Shown one piece after another: positions 15,947 to 23,549 of a stretch of DNA of 29,712 nucleotides (position 1 is its first letter; each line of letters starts with the position of its first letter). Source of the stretch: Methanosarcinales archaeon ex4572_44 (GTDB lineage: Archaea; Halobacteriota; Methanosarcinia; Methanosarcinales; EX4572-44); assembly GCA_002254825.2 (NCBI GenBank), contig NJEL02000046.1, positions 1-29,712 on the forward strand, read 5' to 3'. The notes beneath the pieces were generated by a model. It was given only the letters and a program-made list of their open reading frames with translations, searched no databases and had not been told where the DNA came from. Position numbers and translations under genes: made by a program.

Positions 15947-17211
15947 GCAATTAATTCTGTTTTCTTAAGATTTATTCGCTTATCGAACGATTTTATAGAC
16001 TTTAATAGGTCTTGCTGTGTGAGTGTGGTTCGTTCTGTCAGTAAAGCACTTAAAACCGCGTCTCTTAACACCACGCGAAGATCAGATCCAGAATAATCTT
16101 CGGTCAACTCTGCAAGCTCCTCGGTATCGATCTCACCCTCAATATTCCTGAGTAAAATATCAAATATTTCTCTTCGCATCTTTAAATCAGGAAGATTAAA
16201 GTCCACTATCTCATCAAATCTACGCCAAACCGCATGATCAAGTAATTGCGGATGATTAGTAGCTGTTATCAAGAGAACACCGTCTTTCACAAGACTTATC
16301 TCATCAATAGCCTTCAAAAGCGTGTTCACAGCCCTTTTAAGAGCCGCACTCTCGTCGGAAGAACGATTCTTAGCCACAAAATCAAACTCATCAACAAAAA
16401 GAATACACGGAGACAATTTTTTTGAAAGATAAAACGTGCGATCAATATTCTTCGCAGTCTCGCCGAGATACTGGTCTGTAATCATGGAGAGCCGCACCTC
16501 TATAAACGGCAGATGAAGCTTGCGTGAAATCGCTCGTGCCATACTGGTCTTGCCAGTGCCAGGAGGACCTACAAAGAGCAGCTTTCCAATATCAGTGAGC
16601 CCAATCCCCCTCAAATACTCACGATACTGAATAGCACGTCCAATCTTCGAGACCTCATCCACCTGGTCCCCGGTCAACACAAGATCGTCAAGACTCTGCT
16701 CGATTTCGTCAGGTGCAGATATGTAAACAAGCTTCAACATATCCTCACTACCCTTCTCACCAGCCACATCTGCAAGCAGAGAGTCAATCCACGCACGACT
16801 CGCCTCCTTTGGCCTATCAGCCCGCTTCGCACCCTCATAACTCGCATTCAACAAACCCATCTTCTCAAAATAAGAAGAGAGCACAGGATTCTTACCAACC
16901 AACTCCCTGGCACCAGACCGCTTCACAAACCACCTGCACGCAAGATCAAAGACCGTCAACGTTATCTGCGAACCAAACTCTTCAAACCCAACAAAAGGAA
17001 GACCTGCTAACAACTCCCGCACACCATCAACACCATAAATCTGCTTCACATCGCTCTCAGTCACATACACTGGACGCGGAACCGTTTTATCCAACGCACT
17101 CCAATAATGCGCCCGTATATGGTGAGGCATATCATCCACATCAAAAGCCAGATCCTTATTATACAACTCAGCGGTCAACACCAGTTCTATCAGGGCAAGC
17201 ATCACATCCAT
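15943..17211 (-). CDS. AAA-family ATPase with unassigned N-terminal domain
   Basis: A 422-residue single-ring AAA ATPase. Residues 1-180 form a mostly helical N-terminal domain without a recognised family. The AAA module follows: Walker A GPPGTGKTS (215-223), Walker B LFVDEFD (271-277), sensor-1 ATNHP (Asn319) and arginine-finger-like VWRRFDE (329-335), then a C-terminal lid ending with 'DYSGSDLRVVLRDAVLSAL', typical of the AAA lid. No protease, membrane helix or Zn site is seen, so it is not FtsH. First gene of an operon with the MBL hydrolase and NMD3; a substrate-remodelling role in ribosome or RNA maturation is inference. Start ATG 17211; a second ATG codon lies three codons in. Confidence 0.85.
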   Translation of the reverse strand: MDVMLALIELVLTAELYNKDLAFDVDDMPHHIRAHYWSALDKTVPRPVYVTESDVKQIYGVDGVRELLAGLPFVGFEEFGSQITLTVFDLACRWFVKRSGARELVGKNPVLSSYFEKMGLLNASYEGAKRADRPKEASRAWIDSLLADVAGEKGSEDMLKLVYISAPDEIEQSLDDLVLTGDQVDEVSKIGRAIQYREYLRGIGLTDIGKLLFVGPPGTGKTSMARAISRKLHLPFIEVRLSMITDQYLGETAKNIDRTFYLSKKLSPCILFVDEFDFVAKNRSSDESAALKRAVNTLLKAIDEISLVKDGVLLITATNHPQLLDHAVWRRFDEIVDFNLPDLKMRREIFDILLRNIEGEIDTEELAELTEDYSGSDLRVVLRDAVLSALLTERTTLTQQDLLKSIKSFDKRINLKKTELIA

Positions 17212-17562
17212 AATACACCAAACCTAAAAGAACTACTCTTAAACAAAACACATAAGATATACTTTTCGCATTAACAACCCGAGAGGGACAAAATTGAACT
17301 CATAGCTTCCAGAATTAAATTTTTTATCACTGGCCTTTCACAGATCAACAAACTTATGCAGGGTTGATATGATGCCAGAATGAGAACTAACACGACGCCG
17401 AGAAACGACCTTTGCCAGATCGGCAGACTGTATCGATTGTTGACTTTCACATGGTGATAAAGAAGATCTTGGTAGAAATTTCCAATGGTAAAGGTTGTCT
17501 TTAAGCACGGAAAACGTGGATGCACCTTTCTTCGGAGGGGTGTGAAGTGAATAGGGCTTTAG
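17212..17562 (-). other. Spacer with possible gene relics
   Basis: A 351-nt stretch between the AAA operon and the AOR gene. One open frame of 84 codons on the minus strand (17271-17525) has no recognisable family, poor codon character and no ribosome site. On the plus strand several short stop-separated stretches read protein-like: one ending at about 17364 (RDKIELIASRIKFFITGLSQ) and one at about 17488-17550 starting MVKVVFKHGKRG. This could be a decayed gene. No RNA gene or repeat is evident. Confidence 0.3.
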
Positions 17563-19353
17563 TTATTCCATGATCAGGTCATTGAAGCTCTTTTGTGCTC
17601 TGTTCCAGTATTCTTCAACTGCTTTATCGCCTTCTTTCCTGAGCTTTTCTGCCCAGTTTTCAAGATCTCCTACATTGTGGTCTGTTATGTAGGTCTTTAT
17701 CGCATCTTTTGACAGTTTTGTTTCAGGTGGCATGGGCGTGGCTTTTGTTTTTTCATTGAACTTGATTATCTTTTGCAGGAGTTTTCTGTGGTGCTCGTAA
17801 ATGTTCACATTTGCACTAAATACATCATTGTATACTTTTTCTATGTTTTTTTCGTACCATTTTGAATAGTCTGTGTGGAACTTGCCTGGTACTACGCCTG
17901 GGACGATGATTGCGCCTGGTACACGATATCTGATGGGGGCGATGCATCCATTACCTGTTCCAAGTGGGGTGTAGTAAGCGAAGTCGCAGAATTTAGCCCC
18001 GTTTTTTCCAGCCCTGTGTTTTGCATCCATCTCTTTGCATGCAGCACGTATTCCCTTGTTTAATTGTTTTGCAAACTCTGTAGTTCCATATGTGAGGTCT
18101 TCTATCAGTTTCAGGCAAAACTGTGTATTTTTCTTCGAATCGTCGAGTGTGTATGTCTGCGGGTCAAAGTTCACCGCCGTATTTATTCCAATCTCTTCTT
18201 CGCTCAACATGCCTCTGTGAACCCATTCGAAAACTGTTGCAGTCATGTTGCCGAGTTCTATCCCGTCAATGCCATAGACATCTGCTTTTTTCATCACTTT
18301 TCGTATATCTTCGAGTGTGAAGATGCCAGAATTTGGTCCAAGTGCATTGGATGGTTCATAGTCCAGCTTAGAGTCATTATTGACCTTTTTACATGGCGTA
18401 GGACAACTGGGTTCTCCACAGGTTCTATGAACGACGTTCTCGGCAAACGGCTTCAAAAGATTATCTATCAGGAATCCGTAGAGGCGTTCTCGATCTTCAG
18501 ACGGTATATGGTAATTGAAATTGAACATTGGAAGATCTGCAGTACTGTTTTCATAATTCGCGAGGAGCGTTCCCAACTTGTACTTCTTTGTTGCATCCTT
18601 TGCAACATTAACCATACCATCATCAAAGAGCTTCTGGAAGATCTCATTTGTCACACTTTTATCAGTCAGATCAATCGGGAACTTACGCTCATAATTCCCA
18701 CCATAAACGATGCCAACAATCTTGAACGTTTGAGCGAGCAGAGATCCCATGCCGCCACGGCCCGCAAGGCCATCAGCATTGGACAAAAATTTACCTCTCC
18801 GTATCAGGGTTGTGAGAATGGCGCCCATATTTGTCGTGAGCGCCGCAGGCCCAACAGCAAGTATTCTCATCGGCAGGTGATCATCACCAACCGTGAATTC
18901 AGCCCCACAACGTTCGAGCAGATGGGACTGTAAGCTAAATGCCCCTTCATCGTAATAAATATCCATCAACTCATTCTCAGAAATCTCATAAAACTCCACA
19001 TTCAAGCTGCCATCAATATTCTTTATAATAGGGACAACAAAACCATCCATATCAGATTTTCGCCTGATTACCAGGAAATCCACGCCCGTTTTCGACAGGA
19101 AATACCCAGCACCACCTATGGCACTGACATGAAACGCCTCTGTCAACGGAGAGACCCCTGCAACCGTTAACCTGTTCACACCAGGAAGTCTGCTGCCAGC
19201 AAACGGACCCGCTCCGATCAGCATACAATCGGGACACAGCGGATCTATCACCTTCACGGCATAATCTGCAACACCTATAACCCCATCATCATCAACAGTA
19301 CGCACTTCGAATTTCTTCTCGCTCACATCAAGCTCAAGCAACTTCTTCTCCAT
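17563..19353 (-). CDS. Aldehyde:ferredoxin oxidoreductase family protein (tungsten type)
   Basis: AOR-family oxidoreductase, expected to bind tungsto-bispyranopterin and one [4Fe-4S] cluster and to oxidise an aldehyde (or reduce an acid) with ferredoxin. The 596 residues are normal length. The N-terminal pterin domain has AGPFAGSRLPGVNRLTVAG (48-66), AIGGAGYFL and GRGGMGSLLAQTFK (198-211). Cluster ligands appear as Cys312-x4-Cys317-x3-Cys321 with a fourth, Cys470, in GTGNGCIAP. The spacing differs from the common C-x2-C-x3-C, suggesting a divergent subgroup whose substrate is unknown. It is monocistronic with its own promoter and is divergent from hisI. A GGTGG near 19367 is the likely ribosome site. 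Coding-strand composition shifts from G/T-rich at the 5' end to A/C-rich at the 3' end. Confidence 0.9.
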   Translation of the reverse strand: MEKKLLELDVSEKKFEVRTVDDDGVIGVADYAVKVIDPLCPDCMLIGAGPFAGSRLPGVNRLTVAGVSPLTEAFHVSAIGGAGYFLSKTGVDFLVIRRKSDMDGFVVPIIKNIDGSLNVEFYEISENELMDIYYDEGAFSLQSHLLERCGAEFTVGDDHLPMRILAVGPAALTTNMGAILTTLIRRGKFLSNADGLAGRGGMGSLLAQTFKIVGIVYGGNYERKFPIDLTDKSVTNEIFQKLFDDGMVNVAKDATKKYKLGTLLANYENSTADLPMFNFNYHIPSEDRERLYGFLIDNLLKPFAENVVHRTCGEPSCPTPCKKVNNDSKLDYEPSNALGPNSGIFTLEDIRKVMKKADVYGIDGIELGNMTATVFEWVHRGMLSEEEIGINTAVNFDPQTYTLDDSKKNTQFCLKLIEDLTYGTTEFAKQLNKGIRAACKEMDAKHRAGKNGAKFCDFAYYTPLGTGNGCIAPIRYRVPGAIIVPGVVPGKFHTDYSKWYEKNIEKVYNDVFSANVNIYEHHRKLLQKIIKFNEKTKATPMPPETKLSKDAIKTYITDHNVGDLENWAEKLRKEGDKAVEEYWNRAQKSFNDLIME

Positions 19354-19396
19354 AAGCTATAACCACCAGTACGATGAACTATAATGGACCTAATAC

Positions 19397-19406
19397 CTTT
19401 ATATGT
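19397..19406 (-). promoter_or_regulatory. Probable promoter of the AOR gene
   Basis: On the minus strand ACATATAAAGG is a strong archaeal TATA box, which predicts a start about 25 nt downstream near 19372 and a leader of roughly 20 nt before ATG 19353. It lies in the 136-nt divergent spacer shared with hisI. Confidence 0.5.
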
Positions 19407-19489
19407 TTTCGTATATGCTCGGCGAGTACACCTGCACAGGGCAGAGAGGGGAAACTGATTAATAACGACACGAATTGATAGACCCCAGT

Positions 19490-19738
19490 ATGACAGATGA
19501 TCTGCTCGATGACCTGAAGTTCACAGATGGACTTATAGTTGCGATTGTTCAGGACTTCCACACAAACGAAGTACTGATGTGTGCATACATGAACTGTGAA
19601 GCTGACAACGACGCTATTCTACTCAGGGTCGAGCAGGTGGGCGGCGCATGCCACACAGGATACAGATCATGCTTCTACCGCAGATCTGACGGCAGGATTG
19701 TGGGAGAAAAAGTCTTCCACCCAGAAGAAGTCTACTAA
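19490..19738 (+). CDS. hisI: Phosphoribosyl-AMP cyclohydrolase with internal in-frame deletion
   Basis: HisI opens the adenine ring of phosphoribosyl-AMP in histidine synthesis and uses Zn and Mg. Both ends match well: LKFTDGLIVAIVQD and EVLMCAYMN at the start, then EADNDAILLRVEQVGGACHTGYRSCFYRR with the zinc cysteines, ending VFHPEEVY. Between AYMN and CEADND about 40 residues are missing, the part that normally reads REALxxTL...HYWSRSRxxLWxKGExSG and holds substrate-binding residues. The junction is at about 19594 and stays in frame, so an 82-residue protein (from ATG 19490; 87 from TTG 19475) would be made, probably inactive. Normal length is about 115-130. Confidence 0.85.
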   Translation: MTDDLLDDLKFTDGLIVAIVQDFHTNEVLMCAYMNCEADNDAILLRVEQVGGACHTGYRSCFYRRSDGRIVGEKVFHPEEVY

Positions 19739-19772
19739 ACTACCCTACCCTATATACGCCCACCGGCATAAT

Positions 19773-20318
19773 TCATTTGAGGTGGTCTCTTGCAAGATCC
19801 CGGTACTCTACGGCGTTCTTAACTATGCCTCTAACCTCTTCATCGCTCAGATCCCTAACAACTCTCCCCGGGATTCCAACGACCAGAGACCCTGGTGGAA
19901 TTGTTGTGTTTTCTCGCACCACCCCACCAGCACCCACGATCGAGTTCTCTCCAATCACGGCACCGCTCAACAGAACAGCACCCATACCAATGATCACATT
20001 GTCTCTAACCGTGCACCCATGAACAATCGCACCATGACCGATACTCACGTTAGAACCGATCACAACACCATGCCCTGCTTCGACATGCACAACAGCGTTG
20101 TCCTGCACATTACTGTTCCTGCCAATACGAATACTGTTCAGATCGCCACGGACAACAGCACCATACCACACACTCACACCACTCCCAAGCACCACATCGC
20201 CCACAACAACCGCATTCTCGGCAACAAACAGGGCATCATCAATCCTCGCATCCACATTCAATCCACACATAGGAACACATCTCAACGCATATCCAGATAA
20301 AACCATTCTCATTTTCAT
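19773..20318 (-). CDS. Gamma-carbonic-anhydrase-like left-handed beta-helix protein
   Basis: A 181-residue hexapeptide-repeat protein of the gamma carbonic anhydrase (YrdA/CaiE/Cam-like) family, expected to trimerise. The turns run from about 30 to 150. The three zinc histidines are in VVHVE (His78) and GHGAIVHGC (His95, His100), and VRGDLNSIRIG carries the conserved Arg-Gly-Asp. It is the short cytosolic form with no signal peptide, and lacks the long acidic loop of Methanosarcina Cam. Catalytic activity is uncertain in this group. The start is unclear: ATG 20318 and several in-frame ATGs (also 20267) precede the first repeat and none has a good ribosome site. It is convergent with hisI and divergent from mtxX. 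Confidence 0.88.
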   Translation of the reverse strand: MKMRMVLSGYALRCVPMCGLNVDARIDDALFVAENAVVVGDVVLGSGVSVWYGAVVRGDLNSIRIGRNSNVQDNAVVHVEAGHGVVIGSNVSIGHGAIVHGCTVRDNVIIGMGAVLLSGAVIGENSIVGAGGVVRENTTIPPGSLVVGIPGRVVRDLSDEEVRGIVKNAVEYRDLARDHLK

Positions 20319-20359
20319 CGTTTCGGAAGAAGATAGATAAGGGGAAATGGATTTATCAC

Positions 20360-21178
20360 TTGAAGATCCTGTCTCAACTGATGGATATTCTGAAGATCAT
20401 ACATGATTGTGCCACGTCCAACCACGCTCGCATTGGAATCGGTGTTGGAAGTAAGAACCCGGGCGAGGTTGTGAAAGGTGCAGAGAAGGCTTCCGAGTTT
20501 GCCGATGTGGTGCTGGTTGGAAGAGAAGAAGACCTTAGAGGATTCAACCTTGAAGTTGCTTATAGTGAAGATCCACCGAGGACGCTTGTTGAACTCCTCG
20601 CTTCTGGTGAGATCGATGGTGCTGTCCGCGGCAGTCTCGGGTCAAAGACAACACTTGGGGTGTTGAAGGAGCGCTTCGGATTGGAACGACTCTACCGTGT
20701 CTCGCTTTTAACCTCCTCTGACGGAGCACCTTTCTTCTTTGCACCAGTGGGGATTGACGAAGGAGAGACGATTGCAGATAGGCTCGTGCTTGCCGAAAAG
20801 GGGTGTGGATTCATCAAGCGCCTTGGGATCACGCCCAGAGTGGGTGTTCTCTCAGGCGGTCGTTTTGACGATATCGGTCGAAGCCATGCGGTGGATCAGA
20901 GCCTTGCAGAGGGCGAGTTCATCGCAGCATCGTTACAACGAGCAGGTGTGGACGCCACGCACTGCACTGTGCTCGTGGAAGACGCTGTTCGAAATGCGAA
21001 CTTCATCATTGCACCCAGTGGGATCACTGGCAACCTGATGTATCGAGCGCTCGTCCTGATCGGTGGTGGTGACGGTTTTGGCGCACCAGTTCTTATGAAC
21101 CACGTATTTGTGGACACCTCTCGCGCCAAGGGCGATTACTCCAAGCCCATCATGCTGGCTTCTGCCCTCACAAAGTAA
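20360..21178 (+). CDS. mtxX: Methanogenesis marker protein 4 / MtxX-like
   Basis: Resembles MtxX, a protein of the phosphate acetyl/butyryltransferase fold found almost only in methanogens and their relatives; biochemical role not established. Visible segments are 'RIGIGVGSKNPGEVVKGAEKA' near 24-44, LLASGEIDGAVRGSLGS near 79-95, GVLSGGRFDDIGRS near 162-175, 'LVEDAVRNANFIIAPSGITG' near 205-224 and the C-terminal LIGGGDGFGAPVLMN near 232-246. The 272-residue frame starts at TTG 20360, preceded by GGGGAAATGG; ATG 20381 is an alternative that keeps all conserved sequence. Its presence is the best lineage marker in the window. Confidence 0.85.
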   Translation: MKILSQLMDILKIIHDCATSNHARIGIGVGSKNPGEVVKGAEKASEFADVVLVGREEDLRGFNLEVAYSEDPPRTLVELLASGEIDGAVRGSLGSKTTLGVLKERFGLERLYRVSLLTSSDGAPFFFAPVGIDEGETIADRLVLAEKGCGFIKRLGITPRVGVLSGGRFDDIGRSHAVDQSLAEGEFIAASLQRAGVDATHCTVLVEDAVRNANFIIAPSGITGNLMYRALVLIGGGDGFGAPVLMNHVFVDTSRAKGDYSKPIMLASALTK

Positions 21179-21255
21179 AACCAATGGATAAAGCAGGATA
21201 TGCTTGAAGCGATTGAGCTTACATATTCTGTTGGATGTGCTCCGAACAAATCCCA

Positions 21256-21300
21256 TTCTATGCTTTAACATAGAGTAGTCTCTCTTACAGGATAGAGAGG
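21256..21300 (+). terminator. Two adjacent hairpins after mtxX
   Basis: The first stem is TCTATG/CATAGA (21257-21262 with 21269-21274), loop 6 nt. The second is CTCTCT/AGAGAG (21280-21285 with 21294-21299), loop 8 nt. They lie about 80 nt past the mtxX stop in a convergent spacer, so an end-of-transcript or mRNA-stability role is reasonable. Neither is followed by a long T-run. Confidence 0.35.
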
Positions 21301-21382
21301 AGAGGTGCGCCGCTGCAATTTGACTAAAAAATTGTTTGGTTGATTTGTCATGTTTAGTAGGTTTGGGTATAGAAAAGTTTTT

Positions 21383-21841
21383 TCAGTGTGTTCTATAAAT
21401 TAGTCCTCTGAGGAGTGCAATAGTTTTGATCTTGTCAACCACCTCTATGTGCTTCAAAAAAATACCTATTATTAGAGATTTTGCGTTTTTACCTATTTTT
21501 ATGATCTCATTGTGTTCATGGACTATAATTATTGTGTGATTTGCTTTTGCAAGCTCTTCTGCGATATTTTTAAACATATTCAATCCGTTTAGGAGTCCGA
21601 TATCTTCTGTTTTACTGACCTTCAAATAAAGTGGAGATTTTAAAAGATTCGTAATCTTCAGCATAAGTTTTACAAAATCAAGGTCCTCGATATGGATCCT
21701 TGTCTCGTTCTTGGAAAGCTCAAAACCAATCTTTTTGGACCCATCGATTTTCAGATCTGCTGTTACTGATCCGCTATTTATTGTCTTTAAAAAATCAAGG
21801 GGGGATAGATTATTCAACTCTGCTCCTTTATAGACCCTCAA
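21383..21841 (-). CDS. Unrecognised small protein, start uncertain
   Basis: A 152-residue protein of alternating strands and helices, moderately AT-rich; no family recognised. It contains a strand-rich N-terminal part ('VTADLKIDGSKKIGFELSKN' near 25-44) and a helical end ('EVVDKIKTIALLRGLIYRTH'). The only start codon in frame is TTG 21841, which lacks a ribosome site. The frame stays open and protein-like upstream (SLLRILKEKEEKSLTETKNL...) up to the end of the preceding gene, so the true N-terminus is probably longer and its start codon has been lost or deleted. The 96-residue gene upstream has a similar mix (a 'VKLSFDKLTLDGAIRVDF' strand pair), so the two may be functionally paired. Confidence 0.5.
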   Translation of the reverse strand: MRVYKGAELNNLSPLDFLKTINSGSVTADLKIDGSKKIGFELSKNETRIHIEDLDFVKLMLKITNLLKSPLYLKVSKTEDIGLLNGLNMFKNIAEELAKANHTIIIVHEHNEIIKIGKNAKSLIIGIFLKHIEVVDKIKTIALLRGLIYRTH

Positions 21842-21921
21842 CAGGTTCTTGGTTTCTGTCAGAGACTTTTCCTCTTTTTCTTTCAGTATTCTGAGTAATG
21901 AGACTGAATACTGATAGGTAT

Positions 21922-22212
21922 CTACTTCTCCTCTTCGTTGAGTGGTGTGAAATCGACTCGAATCGCACCATCAAGCGTCAGCTTATCGAAGCTCAGCTTA
22001 ACCTCCATGTGCTTTCCCTCGACCAAGCCGATCATATCTTTGATGCCTGGGATTTCGAGTGCATCCTTCGCTTCTTTTATCAGGTCAATTGCCTCCTCGA
22101 ATTTTTCCTTATCAAGCTCTGGAAGCTCGACCTTACCCGCAAGCCCTTTCATAATATCAAGGCTCGTATCAATCTTCTTACCCAGCTCTTTTCCAATCTC
22201 AAGTTCAGTCAT
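21922..22212 (-). CDS. Unrecognised 96-residue protein
   Basis: Residues 1-60 are acidic helices (TELEIGKELGKKIDTSLDIM, then DKEKFEEAIDLIKEAKDALE). The rest is a short beta region (GKHMEVKLSFDKLTLDGAIR). No cysteines, membrane segments or known motifs are seen. An AGAGGT about 8 nt before ATG 22212 and a TATA-like TATTAATATATG at about 22235-22246 support it as a real gene with its own promoter. It is followed on the same strand by the other unrecognised gene. Confidence 0.6.
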   Translation of the reverse strand: MTELEIGKELGKKIDTSLDIMKGLAGKVELPELDKEKFEEAIDLIKEAKDALEIPGIKDMIGLVEGKHMEVKLSFDKLTLDGAIRVDFTPLNEEEK

Positions 22213-22444
22213 AACTTATACCTCTCGCCCAGAGGGCATATATTAATACTCGGTCTACACGATAAATCTTTGCAATAGTGTTCCCCAAAATACAAAAACA
22301 GTATCAAAGTAAATTCACACATTTTCATGGCGTAAGAGCCTGCCACCCCTAAATCCCCCCTCTCACCAATATTTTTTTCAATCTGGTATCAGTTAAACAA
22401 CTTGATTTTTATCCAAACACCCACAGTTCGCTGCAGTTTCCTGA

Positions 22445-23533
22445 TTATCGTTTTATCATTCCTATTTCGGTGAGTCGTGTTGGTAGGTAGGTGTCTGTTA
22501 CGTAGTTCAGTCCTTTTCCTGCGAATGCTTGTTGTTCTGCTTTTTTTCCGAGTTCGAGTTGTAGTTTTATTTGTTCGTCCCAGTAGGGTGTGTTGAATCG
22601 TGGGTCTGTTAGTTCGTTGTGTAGTGCTTTTATGTCTTGGTTTGTGAGTTTGTCTGTTGAGAGGTTGTATTCGATTATGTCTGTTGGTTGTACTCCGAGG
22701 AATTGTGCCTGGGGTGTTGCCATTTGTTCGCTTAGGTGTGCGGTTTTGATTGCGCCGTAGGCTACGCTTGCGTATATGCGGTAGCTCCATGGGTCGCTGT
22801 CTGTAAATACTGCGACTGGTATTTGTAGTTCTGTGTTTAGTCGTTTGATGAGTCTCCGAGTGCTTCGTGCTGGTTGTCCTTTGAGGTGTATTAGTAGTGC
22901 GTTGTATTTCTCGTCGAAGCCGTTTTCGATTAATCGGTCTTGCATTCCGCCTGTTTCGATTGCGATTATGAGTTGTGCGTCGTGTTCGAGGAATTCGATC
23001 TTTTCGACGTTGTAGGGTATCTGGTATCCTGCTTCGCCCACGTCTTCTTGGCAGTGCATGGTGCGTTCTCCTCGTTTCGTGGTCTCTTTGATTCGCAGTG
23101 GTCCGAATATGGTTGCTCCGTTCTCTTCTGGTCGTACGTGAAAGTCTTCTCGTTGTAAGCCTGTTATTATTTCAAGGTCTTCTATCAGTCTGTCGCTTTC
23201 TGGTTGTTCGTTGAATTTGGCGTGGTTCCAGTTTTCTGATATGTAGTAGATTTCTCTCAGTGTTGAGCTTTTGTTCTGTTGCAGGTGGTCGTTTATGAGT
23301 AGGTCGCAGAGGTGTGTTGTTTTCAGTAGTTGGTATGCGCCTTTTGTTGTTTTGGCGCTTCTGGTGCTTTCACTGTCTCCGTAGACCCAGACCTCGCCTT
23401 CGGTTATTTCGATGTTCTTCTTTGTGCGGGTTGGAAGTCGCATGTTTGGTATGGTGCCGTCTTCGAGTTGTTCGTAGATTGTTTGGATCACTTGTTTGAG
23501 GCTTGCTCTTGATTGTGGGTCTTTCTCTTGCAT
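22445..23533 (-). CDS. top6A: DNA topoisomerase VI subunit A
   Basis: DNA-cleaving subunit of the type IIB topoisomerase (Spo11 homologue). The 362 residues are full length. The 5Y-CAP domain carries the active tyrosine in TLREIYYISE (Tyr96/Tyr97, one of the pair). The Toprim domain has AIETGG (Glu193) and the metal motif FTDSDPWS (Asp245, Asp247). The C-terminus has the expected DIIEYNLSTDKLTNQDIKAL segment. It starts 16 nt after subunit B, one transcript. The coding strand is extremely A/C-rich (plus strand a near-continuous G/T tract), so antisense open frames appear here and should be ignored. Confidence 0.95.
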   Translation of the reverse strand: MQEKDPQSRASLKQVIQTIYEQLEDGTIPNMRLPTRTKKNIEITEGEVWVYGDSESTRSAKTTKGAYQLLKTTHLCDLLINDHLQQNKSSTLREIYYISENWNHAKFNEQPESDRLIEDLEIITGLQREDFHVRPEENGATIFGPLRIKETTKRGERTMHCQEDVGEAGYQIPYNVEKIEFLEHDAQLIIAIETGGMQDRLIENGFDEKYNALLIHLKGQPARSTRRLIKRLNTELQIPVAVFTDSDPWSYRIYASVAYGAIKTAHLSEQMATPQAQFLGVQPTDIIEYNLSTDKLTNQDIKALHNELTDPRFNTPYWDEQIKLQLELGKKAEQQAFAGKGLNYVTDTYLPTRLTEIGMIKR

Positions 23534-23549
23534 CGGTTTATTCTCCTGT

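Noticed and set aside
18064..18933. 289-codon plus-strand open frame
   Set aside because: Lies wholly antisense inside the well-supported AOR gene, is Cys/Phe-rich and has no family or ribosome site.
19596..20300. 234-codon plus-strand open frame
   Set aside because: Crosses the hisI 3' end and runs antisense to the gamma-carbonic-anhydrase-like gene; Thr/His/Asn-rich reading is a shadow of the G/T-rich coding strand.
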